DNA of 48,906 bases from JBGSWL01 sp041752455 (GTDB lineage Bacteria > Pseudomonadota > Alphaproteobacteria > Rhizobiales > Rhizobiaceae), in NCBI GenBank assembly GCA_041752455.1, contig JBGSWL010000012.1, forward strand, positions 1-48,906, in the 5' to 3' direction. The first letter of the stretch is position 1; the number at the start of each line of letters is the position of its first letter. Position numbers and translations under genes: made by a program. This document shows positions 9,839 to 18,351 of the stretch, piece by piece. The notes beneath the pieces are model-generated. The model saw nothing but the letters and a program-made list of their open reading frames with translations, was not told the DNA's origin and did no database searches.

Positions 9839-10510
9839 TCAGGCTTTCAGGATGTAGCCGGCGCCGCGCACCGTGTGGAGAAGCGGCCGGTCGAAGCCCT
9901 TCTCGATCTTGGCGCGCAGGCGCGAAACATGAACATCGATCACGTTGGTCTGGGGGTCGAAATGATAGTCCCACACCTGTTCGAGCAGCATGGTCCGGGT
10001 GACAACCTGACCGGCGTGGCGCATCAGGTGTTCGAGCAGCCGGAATTCGCGCGGCTGCAGGGTGATTTCCTGACCGGCGCGGATCACCTGTCGCGACAGG
10101 CGGTTCAATTCCAGATCGCCGACATGCAGGACGGTTTCCGCCTCGCCCTGCCCATTGCGCCGCTGCAGCACTTCAAGGCGAGCCAGAAGCTCGCTGAAGG
10201 CATAGGGCTTTGTGAGATAATCGTCGCCGCCGGCGCGAAGGCCGGTGACGCGGTCATCGACCTCGCCAAGCGCCGACAGGATCAGCGCCGGGGTGCGGTG
10301 GCCCTCGGCGCGCAATTGGCTGAGCATCGAAAGCCCGTCGCGACGCGGCAGCATCCGGTCGACGATCCAGGCATCATGGGCGCCATTGGCGGCCATGTGA
10401 TAGCCGGTGTCACCATCGGCGGCGACATCCGCCACGTGCCCAGCCTCGTCCAACGCCTTCTTGAGGTAGGCGCTGGCCTGCGGGTCGTCTTCGATGATCA
10501 GGACTTTCAT
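9839..10510 (-). CDS. OmpR-family response regulator
   Basis: 223 residues. The receiver domain has acidic residues E7/D8/D9 and phospho-acceptor Asp51 in VDRMLPRRDG, and the switch Lys in LTKPYAFSELLAR. The C-terminal winged-helix domain (about 125-223) has the typical LTPREFxLLE-like segment (LQPREFRLLEHLM) and ends in VRGAGYILKA. Its partner kinase follows three bases downstream. degP lies upstream on the same strand, separated by a strong hairpin. A role in envelope stress is suggested by degP but not shown. Confidence 0.95.
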   Translation of the reverse strand: MKVLIIEDDPQASAYLKKALDEAGHVADVAADGDTGYHMAANGAHDAWIVDRMLPRRDGLSMLSQLRAEGHRTPALILSALGEVDDRVTGLRAGGDDYLTKPYAFSELLARLEVLQRRNGQGEAETVLHVGDLELNRLSRQVIRAGQEITLQPREFRLLEHLMRHAGQVVTRTMLLEQVWDYHFDPQTNVIDVHVSRLRAKIEKGFDRPLLHTVRGAGYILKA

Positions 10511-10558
10511 GGGAAGCCTTCTAGCAAGGCGATGCAGGCTGCAACAGCCTGCTTGAGT

Positions 10559-10596
10559 GGCGGCAACGGGTTTGAGGGGGAAGACCCGTTGCCGCC
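10559..10596 (-). terminator. Strong hairpin between degP and the response regulator
   Basis: Perfect 13-bp inverted repeat: GGCGGCAACGGGT at 10559-10571 and its complement at 10584-10596, with a 12-base loop. It lies downstream of degP. No run of U follows on the minus strand, so it may be a factor-dependent terminator, an mRNA-stabilising stem, or an attenuating structure before the regulator gene. Confidence 0.5.
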
Positions 10597-10655
10597 GGTC
10601 CAGCCCGGCGGGGATGACAAGGGATCAAAAAGCCGGACGGATCGTTTGTGGTGCC

Positions 10656-12149
10656 TCAGCCTTGCGGCAACGGCACAGCCACGAAGCGGTTGGCGTTTTC
10701 GGATTCAAGCCGCAGCAGCGCAGCCTTGCGGCCTTCGCCGCCGATTTCGGCAATGCGCTTTTCGATATCGTCTGCCGAAGCCACCGGCGTGTTGTTGACA
10801 TCGCGGATGATGTCGCCAACGCGCACACCGGCTTCCGCTGCCGGGGATTCCGGCTCGATTGCCGTGACCAGCAGGCCTTCGCCATCTTCGGACGGCAGAA
10901 GCGTCAGACCGAGCGAATCGATGCTCGCGGGTTCTGTTGCCGGAGCCGGAGTTTCACCGGGTGCAACAGCCGCCTGTTCGCGCGGCAGTTCACCAAGCTC
11001 AACCGGCACATCCACAGTCTCGCCATTGCGGCTGACGGTGATGGTGACCTCGGTGCCCGGATCGATGGCGGCGATTGCGCGCGACAACTCACGGGGGCCT
11101 TCGATGGTCTCGCCGTCGACCGCGGTAATCACGTCACCGGCGCGGATGCCTGCTGCAGCGGCAGGCGCACCTGCCTGCGGATCAGCAACGAGGGCGCCGC
11201 TGGCGCTTTTGAGGCCAAGCGACTCGGCGATATCGGCCGTCACCGGCTGGATCTGCACGCCAAGCCAGCCGCGCTGGACATTGCCGTCCGCGACGAGATC
11301 ACCGATGACATCACGGGCAACGGAAGCCGGCACAGCAAAGGCGATGCCGACATTGCCGCCCGACGGCGAGAAGATCGCCGTGTTGATGCCAACGACTTCA
11401 CCGTTAAGGTTGAAAGTCGGACCACCGGAATTGCCGCGGTTCACCGCCGCATCAATCTGCAGGAAATCATCGTAGGGGCCGGCGCCGATGTCGCGACCGC
11501 GAGCCGAGACGATGCCTGCCGTCACGGTGCCGCCAAGGCCGAACGGATTGCCGACCGCCACGACCCAATCACCGACGCGGGTCTTGGTATCGTCGGCAAA
11601 ATTCACGTAGGTGAATTCCTGATCGGCATCCACAACCTTCAGCACGGCAAGGTCGGTGCGTGAATCGGTGCCCACCAGTTCGGCGACCAGTTCGGTGCCG
11701 TCGTTCATGATGATGGCGAAAGTTTCGCCGCCATCTATGACATGATTGTTGGTGACGATCAGGCCGTCAGCCGAAATGAAGAACCCCGATCCTTGCGAAA
11801 CCGGGCGCGAACGGCGCGGACCATCGTCGCGGTTGGGTCGCTCGGCGCGCGGGCTGTTGCGTTCGCCGTCGGGGCCAAAGAAGCGGCGGAACGGGTGGCC
11901 TTCCGGCAGTTCCTCGAAATTGCGGAACGAGCGACGATCATCGACGGGTTGAATGCGGCTCTGGACGCGAACCGACACGACGGCTGGCGTCACAGCATCG
12001 ACGACCTCAGCAAAACCCGGGGCAGCCGGGGCTTCGACCCGCACGGCTTCGGCGTTTGCAATGGTCAGCGTTGCAGCGGTGTAGCCGGTAAAACCTGCGC
12101 CAATCACGGCGGTGGCGAGAAGCAGGCGGGACATACGTTTGGCAAGCAT
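10656..12149 (-). CDS. degP: Periplasmic serine protease/chaperone of the Do (DegP) family
   Basis: 497 residues. N-terminal signal or anchor segment, then a trypsin-like protease domain with the full triad His136 (TNNHVIDGG), Asp166 (RTDLAVLKV) and Ser241 (GNSGGPTFN), followed by two PDZ domains (about 285-375 and 400-490). It degrades or refolds damaged envelope proteins. An extra Ala/Pro-rich linker joins the two PDZ domains. From memory, in rhizobia degP follows the cycHJKL genes; here a hydrolase-OsmC gene sits between them. Confidence 0.95.
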   Translation of the reverse strand: MLAKRMSRLLLATAVIGAGFTGYTAATLTIANAEAVRVEAPAAPGFAEVVDAVTPAVVSVRVQSRIQPVDDRRSFRNFEELPEGHPFRRFFGPDGERNSPRAERPNRDDGPRRSRPVSQGSGFFISADGLIVTNNHVIDGGETFAIIMNDGTELVAELVGTDSRTDLAVLKVVDADQEFTYVNFADDTKTRVGDWVVAVGNPFGLGGTVTAGIVSARGRDIGAGPYDDFLQIDAAVNRGNSGGPTFNLNGEVVGINTAIFSPSGGNVGIAFAVPASVARDVIGDLVADGNVQRGWLGVQIQPVTADIAESLGLKSASGALVADPQAGAPAAAAGIRAGDVITAVDGETIEGPRELSRAIAAIDPGTEVTITVSRNGETVDVPVELGELPREQAAVAPGETPAPATEPASIDSLGLTLLPSEDGEGLLVTAIEPESPAAEAGVRVGDIIRDVNNTPVASADDIEKRIAEIGGEGRKAALLRLESENANRFVAVPLPQG

Positions 12150-12243
12150 TGGAAACTCCCAGCAGGATTGTTGACGGCCGTCGGGGTGCGGCCTCTTGCA
12201 GTCAATCTAGCGGGCGTGAGATTTCACCAACCTTTCAGCGGCA

Positions 12244-13488
12244 TTAAATCTTGGTAATGTTCGCGCCTTCGACCACCCTTGTGACCACGGCGGCGCGGTG
12301 TTCCAGCGTCCGGTGCACCGGGCATTTGTTGGCGATCTCTTCCAGTTTGTCTGCCAATTCCGGCGGAACGCCGCCCTCGACGGAGATTACCCGCTCGAAC
12401 CGGTCGATCTTGCCGGGCTCCGATTTCAGTTCGTCGGCGCAATCAAGGCAGTCGCCCGCATGAACCTTGGCATGGGATACATCGACGGTGACCTTGCCGA
12501 GTTCGATCTTCTTGAATGTGGCATAGATGCGGATCGTCATCGACGTGCAGGCAGCAAGCGCAGCACTCAGGAAATCATAAGGCGATGGGCCGGTGTCATC
12601 GCCGCCAACCGAAACCGGTTCATCGGCAAACAGGCGGTGGCGCCCGGCCTGGACAGCATTCTGGAATTTGCCGCCACCGGTCTCGCTGACGCGGACATGG
12701 TCGATCGCGGTTTCGCCCTGCTGTGCGTCCGCCGGGAGAAATCGCGTTGCCCAGGCTGCAATCACATGGGCGGCAAAGGTCGCATCGGCATCCCGCGACA
12801 ACAGATGGTCAGCTTTGTCGAGTGATATGAAGCTCTTGGGATGGCGCGCTGCCGTGAAAATCTTCGTCGCATTGTCGATTCCGACAACAGCATCAAGCGG
12901 CGAATGCATGACCAGCAGCGAGACGCGCAGCGCATGGATCGTGGCGAGGAAATCGGTTTCGCGCGCGGTCTCGACGAAGGATTTCCCGATGCGGAAACGA
13001 CGGCCGGCCAACTCCACTTCAGCCGAACCATCGCGCTCAATGTCTTCGAGGCTGGCGGAAAAATGCTGCAGCACATGACCGACATCAGCAGGAGCGCCGA
13101 TGGTCACGACGCCCTTCACTTCAGGAATCCGCGCCGCAGCGGCCAGAACCGCCGCGCCGCCCAGCGAATGGCCGATCATGAGGACGGGCGCAGCGCCCTC
13201 ACCGCGCAGATGGTCAGCCGCTGCGATCAGATCATCGACGTTGGAGACAAAATCGGTATTGGCAAACTCACCTTCCGAAGAGCCAAGCCCTGTGAAATCA
13301 AACCGGAGGACTGCAATGCCGAGCCGCGCCAGATCGCCGGCAATCCGACGCGCTGCGACGATATCCTTTGTGCATGTAAAGCAGTGAGCAAAAATGGCAT
13401 GCCCGCGGATCGTGCCCTCAGGCCGGTCGTACCGCGCCGACAAAACGTGCCCATTGGTCGATGTGAACTGGCGCTTTTCGATCGGCAT
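12244..13488 (-). CDS. Fusion of an alpha/beta hydrolase and an OsmC-type peroxidase
   Basis: 414 residues. The N-terminal half (about 1-250) is an alpha/beta hydrolase with oxyanion-region FAHCFTCTKD and nucleophile Ser108 in GHSLGG; an acid and a His are expected near SPLDAVV and KADHLL. The C-terminal half (about 265-414) is an OsmC/Ohr domain with the two redox cysteines in AACTSMT and NKCPVHRTLE. OsmC proteins reduce organic hydroperoxides. Such two-domain proteins are known as bifunctional alpha/beta hydrolase/OsmC proteins; whether the hydrolase releases the lipid hydroperoxide that OsmC reduces is inference. It lies between degP and ccmH, all on the minus strand. Confidence 0.93.
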   Translation of the reverse strand: MPIEKRQFTSTNGHVLSARYDRPEGTIRGHAIFAHCFTCTKDIVAARRIAGDLARLGIAVLRFDFTGLGSSEGEFANTDFVSNVDDLIAAADHLRGEGAAPVLMIGHSLGGAAVLAAAARIPEVKGVVTIGAPADVGHVLQHFSASLEDIERDGSAEVELAGRRFRIGKSFVETARETDFLATIHALRVSLLVMHSPLDAVVGIDNATKIFTAARHPKSFISLDKADHLLSRDADATFAAHVIAAWATRFLPADAQQGETAIDHVRVSETGGGKFQNAVQAGRHRLFADEPVSVGGDDTGPSPYDFLSAALAACTSMTIRIYATFKKIELGKVTVDVSHAKVHAGDCLDCADELKSEPGKIDRFERVISVEGGVPPELADKLEEIANKCPVHRTLEHRAAVVTRVVEGANITKI

Positions 13489-13567
13489 GGCATGTCTCTC
13501 TTCAGGTCTTGAGGGACATTAGCCGCCATTGCGATCACGGTCATGCGACGTTTTCTTGACGTCGGAT

Positions 13568-14053
13568 TTACGACTGGCGCGGGCCGTCACCGTCGAGGAG
13601 CCGGGTCAGGCGGGCCTCTTCGTCGGCGCTAAGCGATCCCGACGACGATGCAGGGCGGCTCCGGCGGCGCGCATAGGTCAAAAACGCCGCTCCACCGAGC
13701 AGCAACACGATGGCAGGCGTTGCCCATAGCACCGCATTCTGCGCCGAGAAGGTCGGTCTCAGCAGCACGAATTCGCCATATCGATCAACCACATAGTCGA
13801 TCACTTGTGCATCGCTGTCGCCTGCAACGAGTCTTTCGCGCACCAAAACCCGCAGGTCGCGCGCAAGCGATGCGTCACTGTCGTCGATCGACTGGTTCTG
13901 GCAAACCATGCAGCGCAAGTTGGCCGAGAGGTCGCGGGCGCGCTGTTCGAGTGCCGGATCCTGAAGCACTTCATCGGGCGTAACCGCCAAGGCAGGCAGC
14001 GCCAGCATGGCCGCCATCAGGGCCGGTGCGATCCGCGCGCCGATCGCCCTCAT
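13568..14053 (-). CDS. ccmH: Cytochrome c maturation protein CcmH (CycL)
   Basis: 161 residues. The signal peptide is followed by a periplasmic domain with the redox motif LRCMVCQNQS (Cys48, Cys51) and a C-terminal membrane anchor (about 104-122). It keeps apocytochrome c haem-binding cysteines reduced in the System I haem lyase complex with CcmF and CcmI. The start is set by an ATGA overlap with the ccmF stop; the frame is open further upstream but inside ccmF. Last gene of the I-E-F-H series. Confidence 0.95.
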   Translation of the reverse strand: MRAIGARIAPALMAAMLALPALAVTPDEVLQDPALEQRARDLSANLRCMVCQNQSIDDSDASLARDLRVLVRERLVAGDSDAQVIDYVVDRYGEFVLLRPTFSAQNAVLWATPAIVLLLGGAAFLTYARRRSRPASSSGSLSADEEARLTRLLDGDGPRQS

Positions 14054-16050
14054 TCTGCCGGCTCCGGCATAGGTTCCCCATTGCGCTTGCGCGCCGGCGC
14101 GACAGCAGGTGCCCCGATCCGCAGCCGACGATCCGAAAGCGACACCACGCCGGCAATCACCATCAGCAGGCCACCCAGCCAGATCAGGGTGATGATCGGC
14201 TTCCACCAGAGCCGGACGACGATGCTCGAACCGTCTTCGGCCCTGTCGCCAAGCGCCACATAGAACTGGCTGAACCAGGTGGTGAATATCCCGGCTTCGG
14301 TGGTCGGCATGCCTTGGGCCACGTAGACGCGCTTTTCCGGGGTGACCCGCCCGACAAGCACGTCACCCTTGAAGATGCGGATTTGCGCCCGTTCGTAGTC
14401 ATAGTTCGGGCCGCGGCCTGGTTCGAGCGCCAGCAGTTCGGCGCGGAACCCGGCAAATTCGACGCTTTCGCCCGGTGCCATCCGCAGCACCTTTTCCTGT
14501 TCGAACGTCGTCGTGCCGACGATGCCCAGAACGCAGACGCCAAGTCCCGCATGGGCCAAGGCCGTGCCGAAAGCCGAGCGCGGAAGGCCGACCAGCCGCC
14601 GGAACCCGGTCGACAGTCCGACCCGCGCAAACGCTGCCTTCTGCCAAAGATCGGCAAAGCTGGCGATGATCAGCCAGAATGACAGGGCAAACATCAGCAC
14701 CGCAAGGATTGGCGCGCCATGGACATACCAGATCCAGACCAAAGCCACGGCAAATGCCACGATGGCGGAAAGCCACAGGCGTTCGGCAGCACCGGCAAGA
14801 TTGCCACGCTTCCACGCAAGCAGGGGTCCGAACGGCATTGCCATCAGGAGCGGGATCATCAGCGGGATGAACGTGTAGTTGAAATACGGCGCACCGACCG
14901 AGATCTTGGCGCCGGACACGGCTTCGACGAACAACGGATACAGCGTCCCGACAAACACGGTCACCGCCGATGTCGTCAGGAACAGGTTGTTGAGGACCAG
15001 TGCGCCTTCGCGCGAAACCGGATGGAACATGCCGCCATTGCGCAGCGTGTTGGCCCGTAGCGCAAACAGGATCAGCGACCCGGCGATGAAGAAGACCAGG
15101 ATCATCAGGATGAACAGGCCGCGCGCCGGATCGGATGCGAATGAATGCACCGAAGTCAGAACGCCGGAGCGGACGAGGAAAGTGCCAAGCAGCGAGAAGG
15201 AAAACGCCAGGATGGCGAGCAGGATCGTCCAGACCTTCAGCGCCTCACGCTTTTCCATCACCAGCGCGGAATGGAGCAGCGCAGTGCCGACAAGCCAAGG
15301 CATGAACGACGCGTTCTCGACCGGATCCCAGAACCACCAGCCGCCCCAGCCCAGTTCGTAATACGCCCAATAGGACCCCATCACGATGCCGGCTGTCAGG
15401 AAAACCCAGGCGGCAAGTGTCCATGGGCGCACCCACCGCGCCCATGCGGCATCGATGCGGCCCTCGATGAGCGCCGCCACGGCAAAGGAAAAGCAGATCG
15501 AGAACCCGACATAGCCGAGGTAAAGCAGCGGCGGGTGGATCGCGAGACCGATGTCCTGAAGGATCGGGTTGAGGTCGCGCCCTTCCATTGGGGCCGGAAC
15601 GAGCCGCGTGAACGGGTTCGACGTCAACAGAATGAATAGCGCAAACGCGACCGTGATCGAGCCTTGGACGGCGAGCGTTGCAGCGCGAAGCCGTGCCGGC
15701 AGGTTGCCGCCGAAAACCGCCACAAGGGCGCCAAACAGCGCCAGCGTGAGGATCCAGAGCAGCATCGAGCCCTCATGGTTTCCCCAGACGCCGGTGATCT
15801 TGTAGAGCATCGGCTTTTGCGAAAACGAATTGGCCCAAACGTTCTGGACCGAGAAATCAGATGTCACATACGCCCAGGTCAGGGCGGCAAACGAGATGGC
15901 GATGGCAAGAAAGGCCGCATTGGTCAGCGTCGGCGCCAGCGCGATCATGCGGCCGTAGTCGAGCCGCAGCCCGACAAGCGGAATGATGACCTGGGTAATG
16001 CCGAGCGCAAGTCCGAGCACCAGCGCGTAGTGGCCGAGTTCGACGATCAT
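14050..16050 (-). CDS. ccmF: Cytochrome c haem lyase subunit CcmF (CycK)
   Basis: 666 residues, polytopic membrane protein with about 15 membrane segments. The tryptophan-rich WWD haem-handling motif is at residues 235-246 (WGGWWFWDPVEN), with conserved histidines such as His173 (AIHPPLLYLG). It transfers haem from CcmE to apocytochrome c. It overlaps ccmH by four bases and follows ccmE by 29 bases. Confidence 0.97.
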   Translation of the reverse strand: MIVELGHYALVLGLALGITQVIIPLVGLRLDYGRMIALAPTLTNAAFLAIAISFAALTWAYVTSDFSVQNVWANSFSQKPMLYKITGVWGNHEGSMLLWILTLALFGALVAVFGGNLPARLRAATLAVQGSITVAFALFILLTSNPFTRLVPAPMEGRDLNPILQDIGLAIHPPLLYLGYVGFSICFSFAVAALIEGRIDAAWARWVRPWTLAAWVFLTAGIVMGSYWAYYELGWGGWWFWDPVENASFMPWLVGTALLHSALVMEKREALKVWTILLAILAFSFSLLGTFLVRSGVLTSVHSFASDPARGLFILMILVFFIAGSLILFALRANTLRNGGMFHPVSREGALVLNNLFLTTSAVTVFVGTLYPLFVEAVSGAKISVGAPYFNYTFIPLMIPLLMAMPFGPLLAWKRGNLAGAAERLWLSAIVAFAVALVWIWYVHGAPILAVLMFALSFWLIIASFADLWQKAAFARVGLSTGFRRLVGLPRSAFGTALAHAGLGVCVLGIVGTTTFEQEKVLRMAPGESVEFAGFRAELLALEPGRGPNYDYERAQIRIFKGDVLVGRVTPEKRVYVAQGMPTTEAGIFTTWFSQFYVALGDRAEDGSSIVVRLWWKPIITLIWLGGLLMVIAGVVSLSDRRLRIGAPAVAPARKRNGEPMPEPAE

Positions 16051-16079
16051 TGACGCTGCCTCCCTTCAGGTGTCGCGGC

Positions 16080-16538
16080 TCAGTTCGATGTCTTGTCCGT
16101 GTCTTCGTCGCCCTGCCAGACGCCTTGCGCCTTCAAGGCATCGGCAACTTCGCGCGGCATGTAGGTCTCGTCATGCTTGGCGAGCACCGTGTCGGCCAGA
16201 AACGTACCATCGGGCTGGACGGTGCCCTCGGCAACGACGCCCTGGCCCTCACGGAAAAGATCCGGGAGAATGCCGGCGTAAGTCACCTTGATCGTATGAT
16301 TTGCATCCTCGACGGCAAACTCGACGCGGCTGTCCGGCAGGTTCGTCACTGAATCGGTGGTCACCAGACCACCAAGCCGGATGCGGCCCTGCGCTTCGGT
16401 CGGCGCGGCAACGATGTCGCTTGGTGTGCGGAAAAACGTCACCTGCTCGCCGAGCGCGGTCAGCACCAGGGCTACAGCGCCACCAAGGACGGCCAACCCG
16501 CCGAAGATGACTGCGAAACGCTTCTGCTTGCGTGTCAT
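16080..16538 (-). CDS. ccmE: Haem chaperone CcmE (CycJ)
   Basis: 152 residues. N-terminal signal anchor (about 8-28), then a periplasmic OB-fold domain. The covalent haem-binding His122 lies in LAKHDETYMP, with Tyr126 completing the HxxxY motif. It carries haem to CcmF. Its start overlaps the ccmI stop in an ATGA arrangement. Confidence 0.97.
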   Translation of the reverse strand: MTRKQKRFAVIFGGLAVLGGAVALVLTALGEQVTFFRTPSDIVAAPTEAQGRIRLGGLVTTDSVTNLPDSRVEFAVEDANHTIKVTYAGILPDLFREGQGVVAEGTVQPDGTFLADTVLAKHDETYMPREVADALKAQGVWQGDEDTDKTSN

Positions 16539-17725
16539 TGCCAGATTTCCTCCACATTCACGCCGAACCCGGCGGCAAATTCCTTGAGTTCGGCCAGCCT
16601 CTCCGGCTGTGCCTCATAGGCTGCGTGAGCCCGCTGCAAAGTCTCGCGCAAAGCCTGTGCGTCCTCCAGCACCACCCTTGCACGAATGAGCCGTTTCCAA
16701 CCATCAATATCGTCCGGGCTCGTGCGCAAACGCTCGTCGAGGCCGGCGACCATGTCACTGATCATGGCCTTGCGTTCATCTTCCGACATGTTCTCCGTTT
16801 GCGCCACCGTTTCGCCGTCGAGCGCAGGAGGCCGGCCTGCACTACCACCAACACTAGCGGCAGCCTCGACACTGGCAAGTTGCTCCAGGCTGCTGCCAGC
16901 GACCGCACGCCATTCCGCAGCGGCACTTTCGTCAGCGACAAGTGCCTGCCAGCCGTTTCGGGCATCATCAAGATCGCCCGACTGTGCGTCCGCCAGCGCC
17001 ACAAAAAACCGCGCACGCGATTCCTTCGGATCAACGTCAAGCGCCGACCGGAATGCCGCCAGCGCCGGTTCACTGACTGCCCCATTCGAAGTGGCAACCA
17101 GCGCTTCGCCATAACCGGCATAGCGCGGACCTGACGGCCCGAGCAGGCGCAGCGCGCTTTCATAAGCCGTCACTGCCTTTGCGGTGTCACCGAGGCGCAA
17201 ATAGATCGGCGCCAGCACATCCCAGCCGCGCCCGTCTTCGGGATTTGCCGCCAGTTGCGCTTCGGCGCGCTCGATCAGGGTGCGCATTTGTGTGTTCGCG
17301 GCAGCCTGTGCCTGCTCGAGTTCGCGCTGCGCTTCAAGGCGCGCGGCCAGCGGCTGCGCCGGCATGGTCGGCGACCCGAGGCCGCCATAGACGATCACCG
17401 TCAAGCCGATGACAAAGGCCAGCCCGAAGACGGCAATGCCAGCCGGCGCCATCCGCGCCCGGCCGATCCCGGCTTCGGTGGATGCGTTGGCTCGATCGGA
17501 TGCAGCAAGGATGCGGCGTGAAATTTCTGTGCGGGCCTGTCGCGCATCATCGCTTGAAATGACACCACGCCCAACTTCGTCGTCGAGTTCGCGCAATTGG
17601 TCGCGGTAGACCTGAAGATCATGCTCGGCTTCCGACACAAGGTCGCCCTTGCGCGCCAGCAGTGGCCGAAAGGCAATCAGCACGGCAAAAAGGGTCAGTG
17701 CGGCGGCGGCGATCCAGAAATTCAT
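16535..17725 (-). CDS. ccmI: Cytochrome c maturation protein CcmI (CycH)
   Basis: 396 residues. Two N-terminal membrane segments (about 1-22 and 93-115) enclose a cytoplasmic loop with a leucine-zipper-like region; the rest is periplasmic with TPR repeats (for example DGRGWDVLAPIYLRLGDTAK). CcmI is the apocytochrome c chaperone that binds the C-terminal helix of the apoprotein and delivers it to CcmF/CcmH. First gene of the ccmIEFH set. Confidence 0.93.
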   Translation of the reverse strand: MNFWIAAAALTLFAVLIAFRPLLARKGDLVSEAEHDLQVYRDQLRELDDEVGRGVISSDDARQARTEISRRILAASDRANASTEAGIGRARMAPAGIAVFGLAFVIGLTVIVYGGLGSPTMPAQPLAARLEAQRELEQAQAAANTQMRTLIERAEAQLAANPEDGRGWDVLAPIYLRLGDTAKAVTAYESALRLLGPSGPRYAGYGEALVATSNGAVSEPALAAFRSALDVDPKESRARFFVALADAQSGDLDDARNGWQALVADESAAAEWRAVAGSSLEQLASVEAAASVGGSAGRPPALDGETVAQTENMSEDERKAMISDMVAGLDERLRTSPDDIDGWKRLIRARVVLEDAQALRETLQRAHAAYEAQPERLAELKEFAAGFGVNVEEIWQ

Positions 17726-17801
17726 GCGACAGAGCTATAGATTGCAAAGCCGGTTTCCAAGGCTTCCCGTGTGCGACATTTGGGCGGCAGCCTTCTGACC
17801 T

Positions 17802-18239
17802 TCATGCCAACAGCTCCCAACTGCCGTCGCTGTTTCGGCATGCGGTTCCGCGCATGGTTTGCGGCTCGCGTCCACGTGCAGCGAGTGTATGGGCATATTG
17901 GCGGCAGTCCTGCGATCCGACCCTATACGGTTGCGACGAGACGACCTGACCGGCGACACCGCCGCCACTCCAGGTCACCAGATCGCCGGGCGCTGTATAT
18001 TCCAGCGCCTTGTATTCGCTTTCCAGCGCGATTGTCCGATCGGCTCGTGACAGGTCCCCCACCGCAGACCGGGCGACAAGGCCACCACGCAGCGGTGCCA
18101 GCAGATTGACCGGCATGGGTTGTGCCGCGAGCGCGGTCGTCGGAACGGCTGCTCCGTCGAGGCCGGATATGGCCTGACACCCGGAGACCAGCATCACTGC
18201 CAGTATTGTCACGAAACGGCCGGTCAATTGTCCCGCCAT
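17802..18239 (-). CDS. Outer-membrane lipoprotein of the RT0821/Lpp0805 surface-antigen type
   Basis: 145 residues from ATG at 18239. The signal peptide ends in a lipobox VSGC with lipidated Cys21. The C-terminal domain contains GSQDCRQYAHTLAARG and RGTACRNSDGSWELL, a pattern typical of the 17-kDa-like surface antigen family of alphaproteobacteria, with two cysteines that could form a disulphide. Function unknown; probably an envelope structural protein. The reading frame continues 14 codons upstream, but the signal peptide fixes the start. It lies between feuQ and ccmI on the same strand. Confidence 0.8.
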   Translation of the reverse strand: MAGQLTGRFVTILAVMLVSGCQAISGLDGAAVPTTALAAQPMPVNLLAPLRGGLVARSAVGDLSRADRTIALESEYKALEYTAPGDLVTWSGGGVAGQVVSSQPYRVGSQDCRQYAHTLAARGREPQTMRGTACRNSDGSWELLA

Positions 18240-18351
18240 TGGTTGCTCCGCCTTCCGGGTCGCACGTGACCCACTGAACATCTGTCCGGACGTTGGAAAA
18301 CCACAGGTGTGGCATCAGCATGGCGGACCGTCACGTTTCACACAGTCCCTG

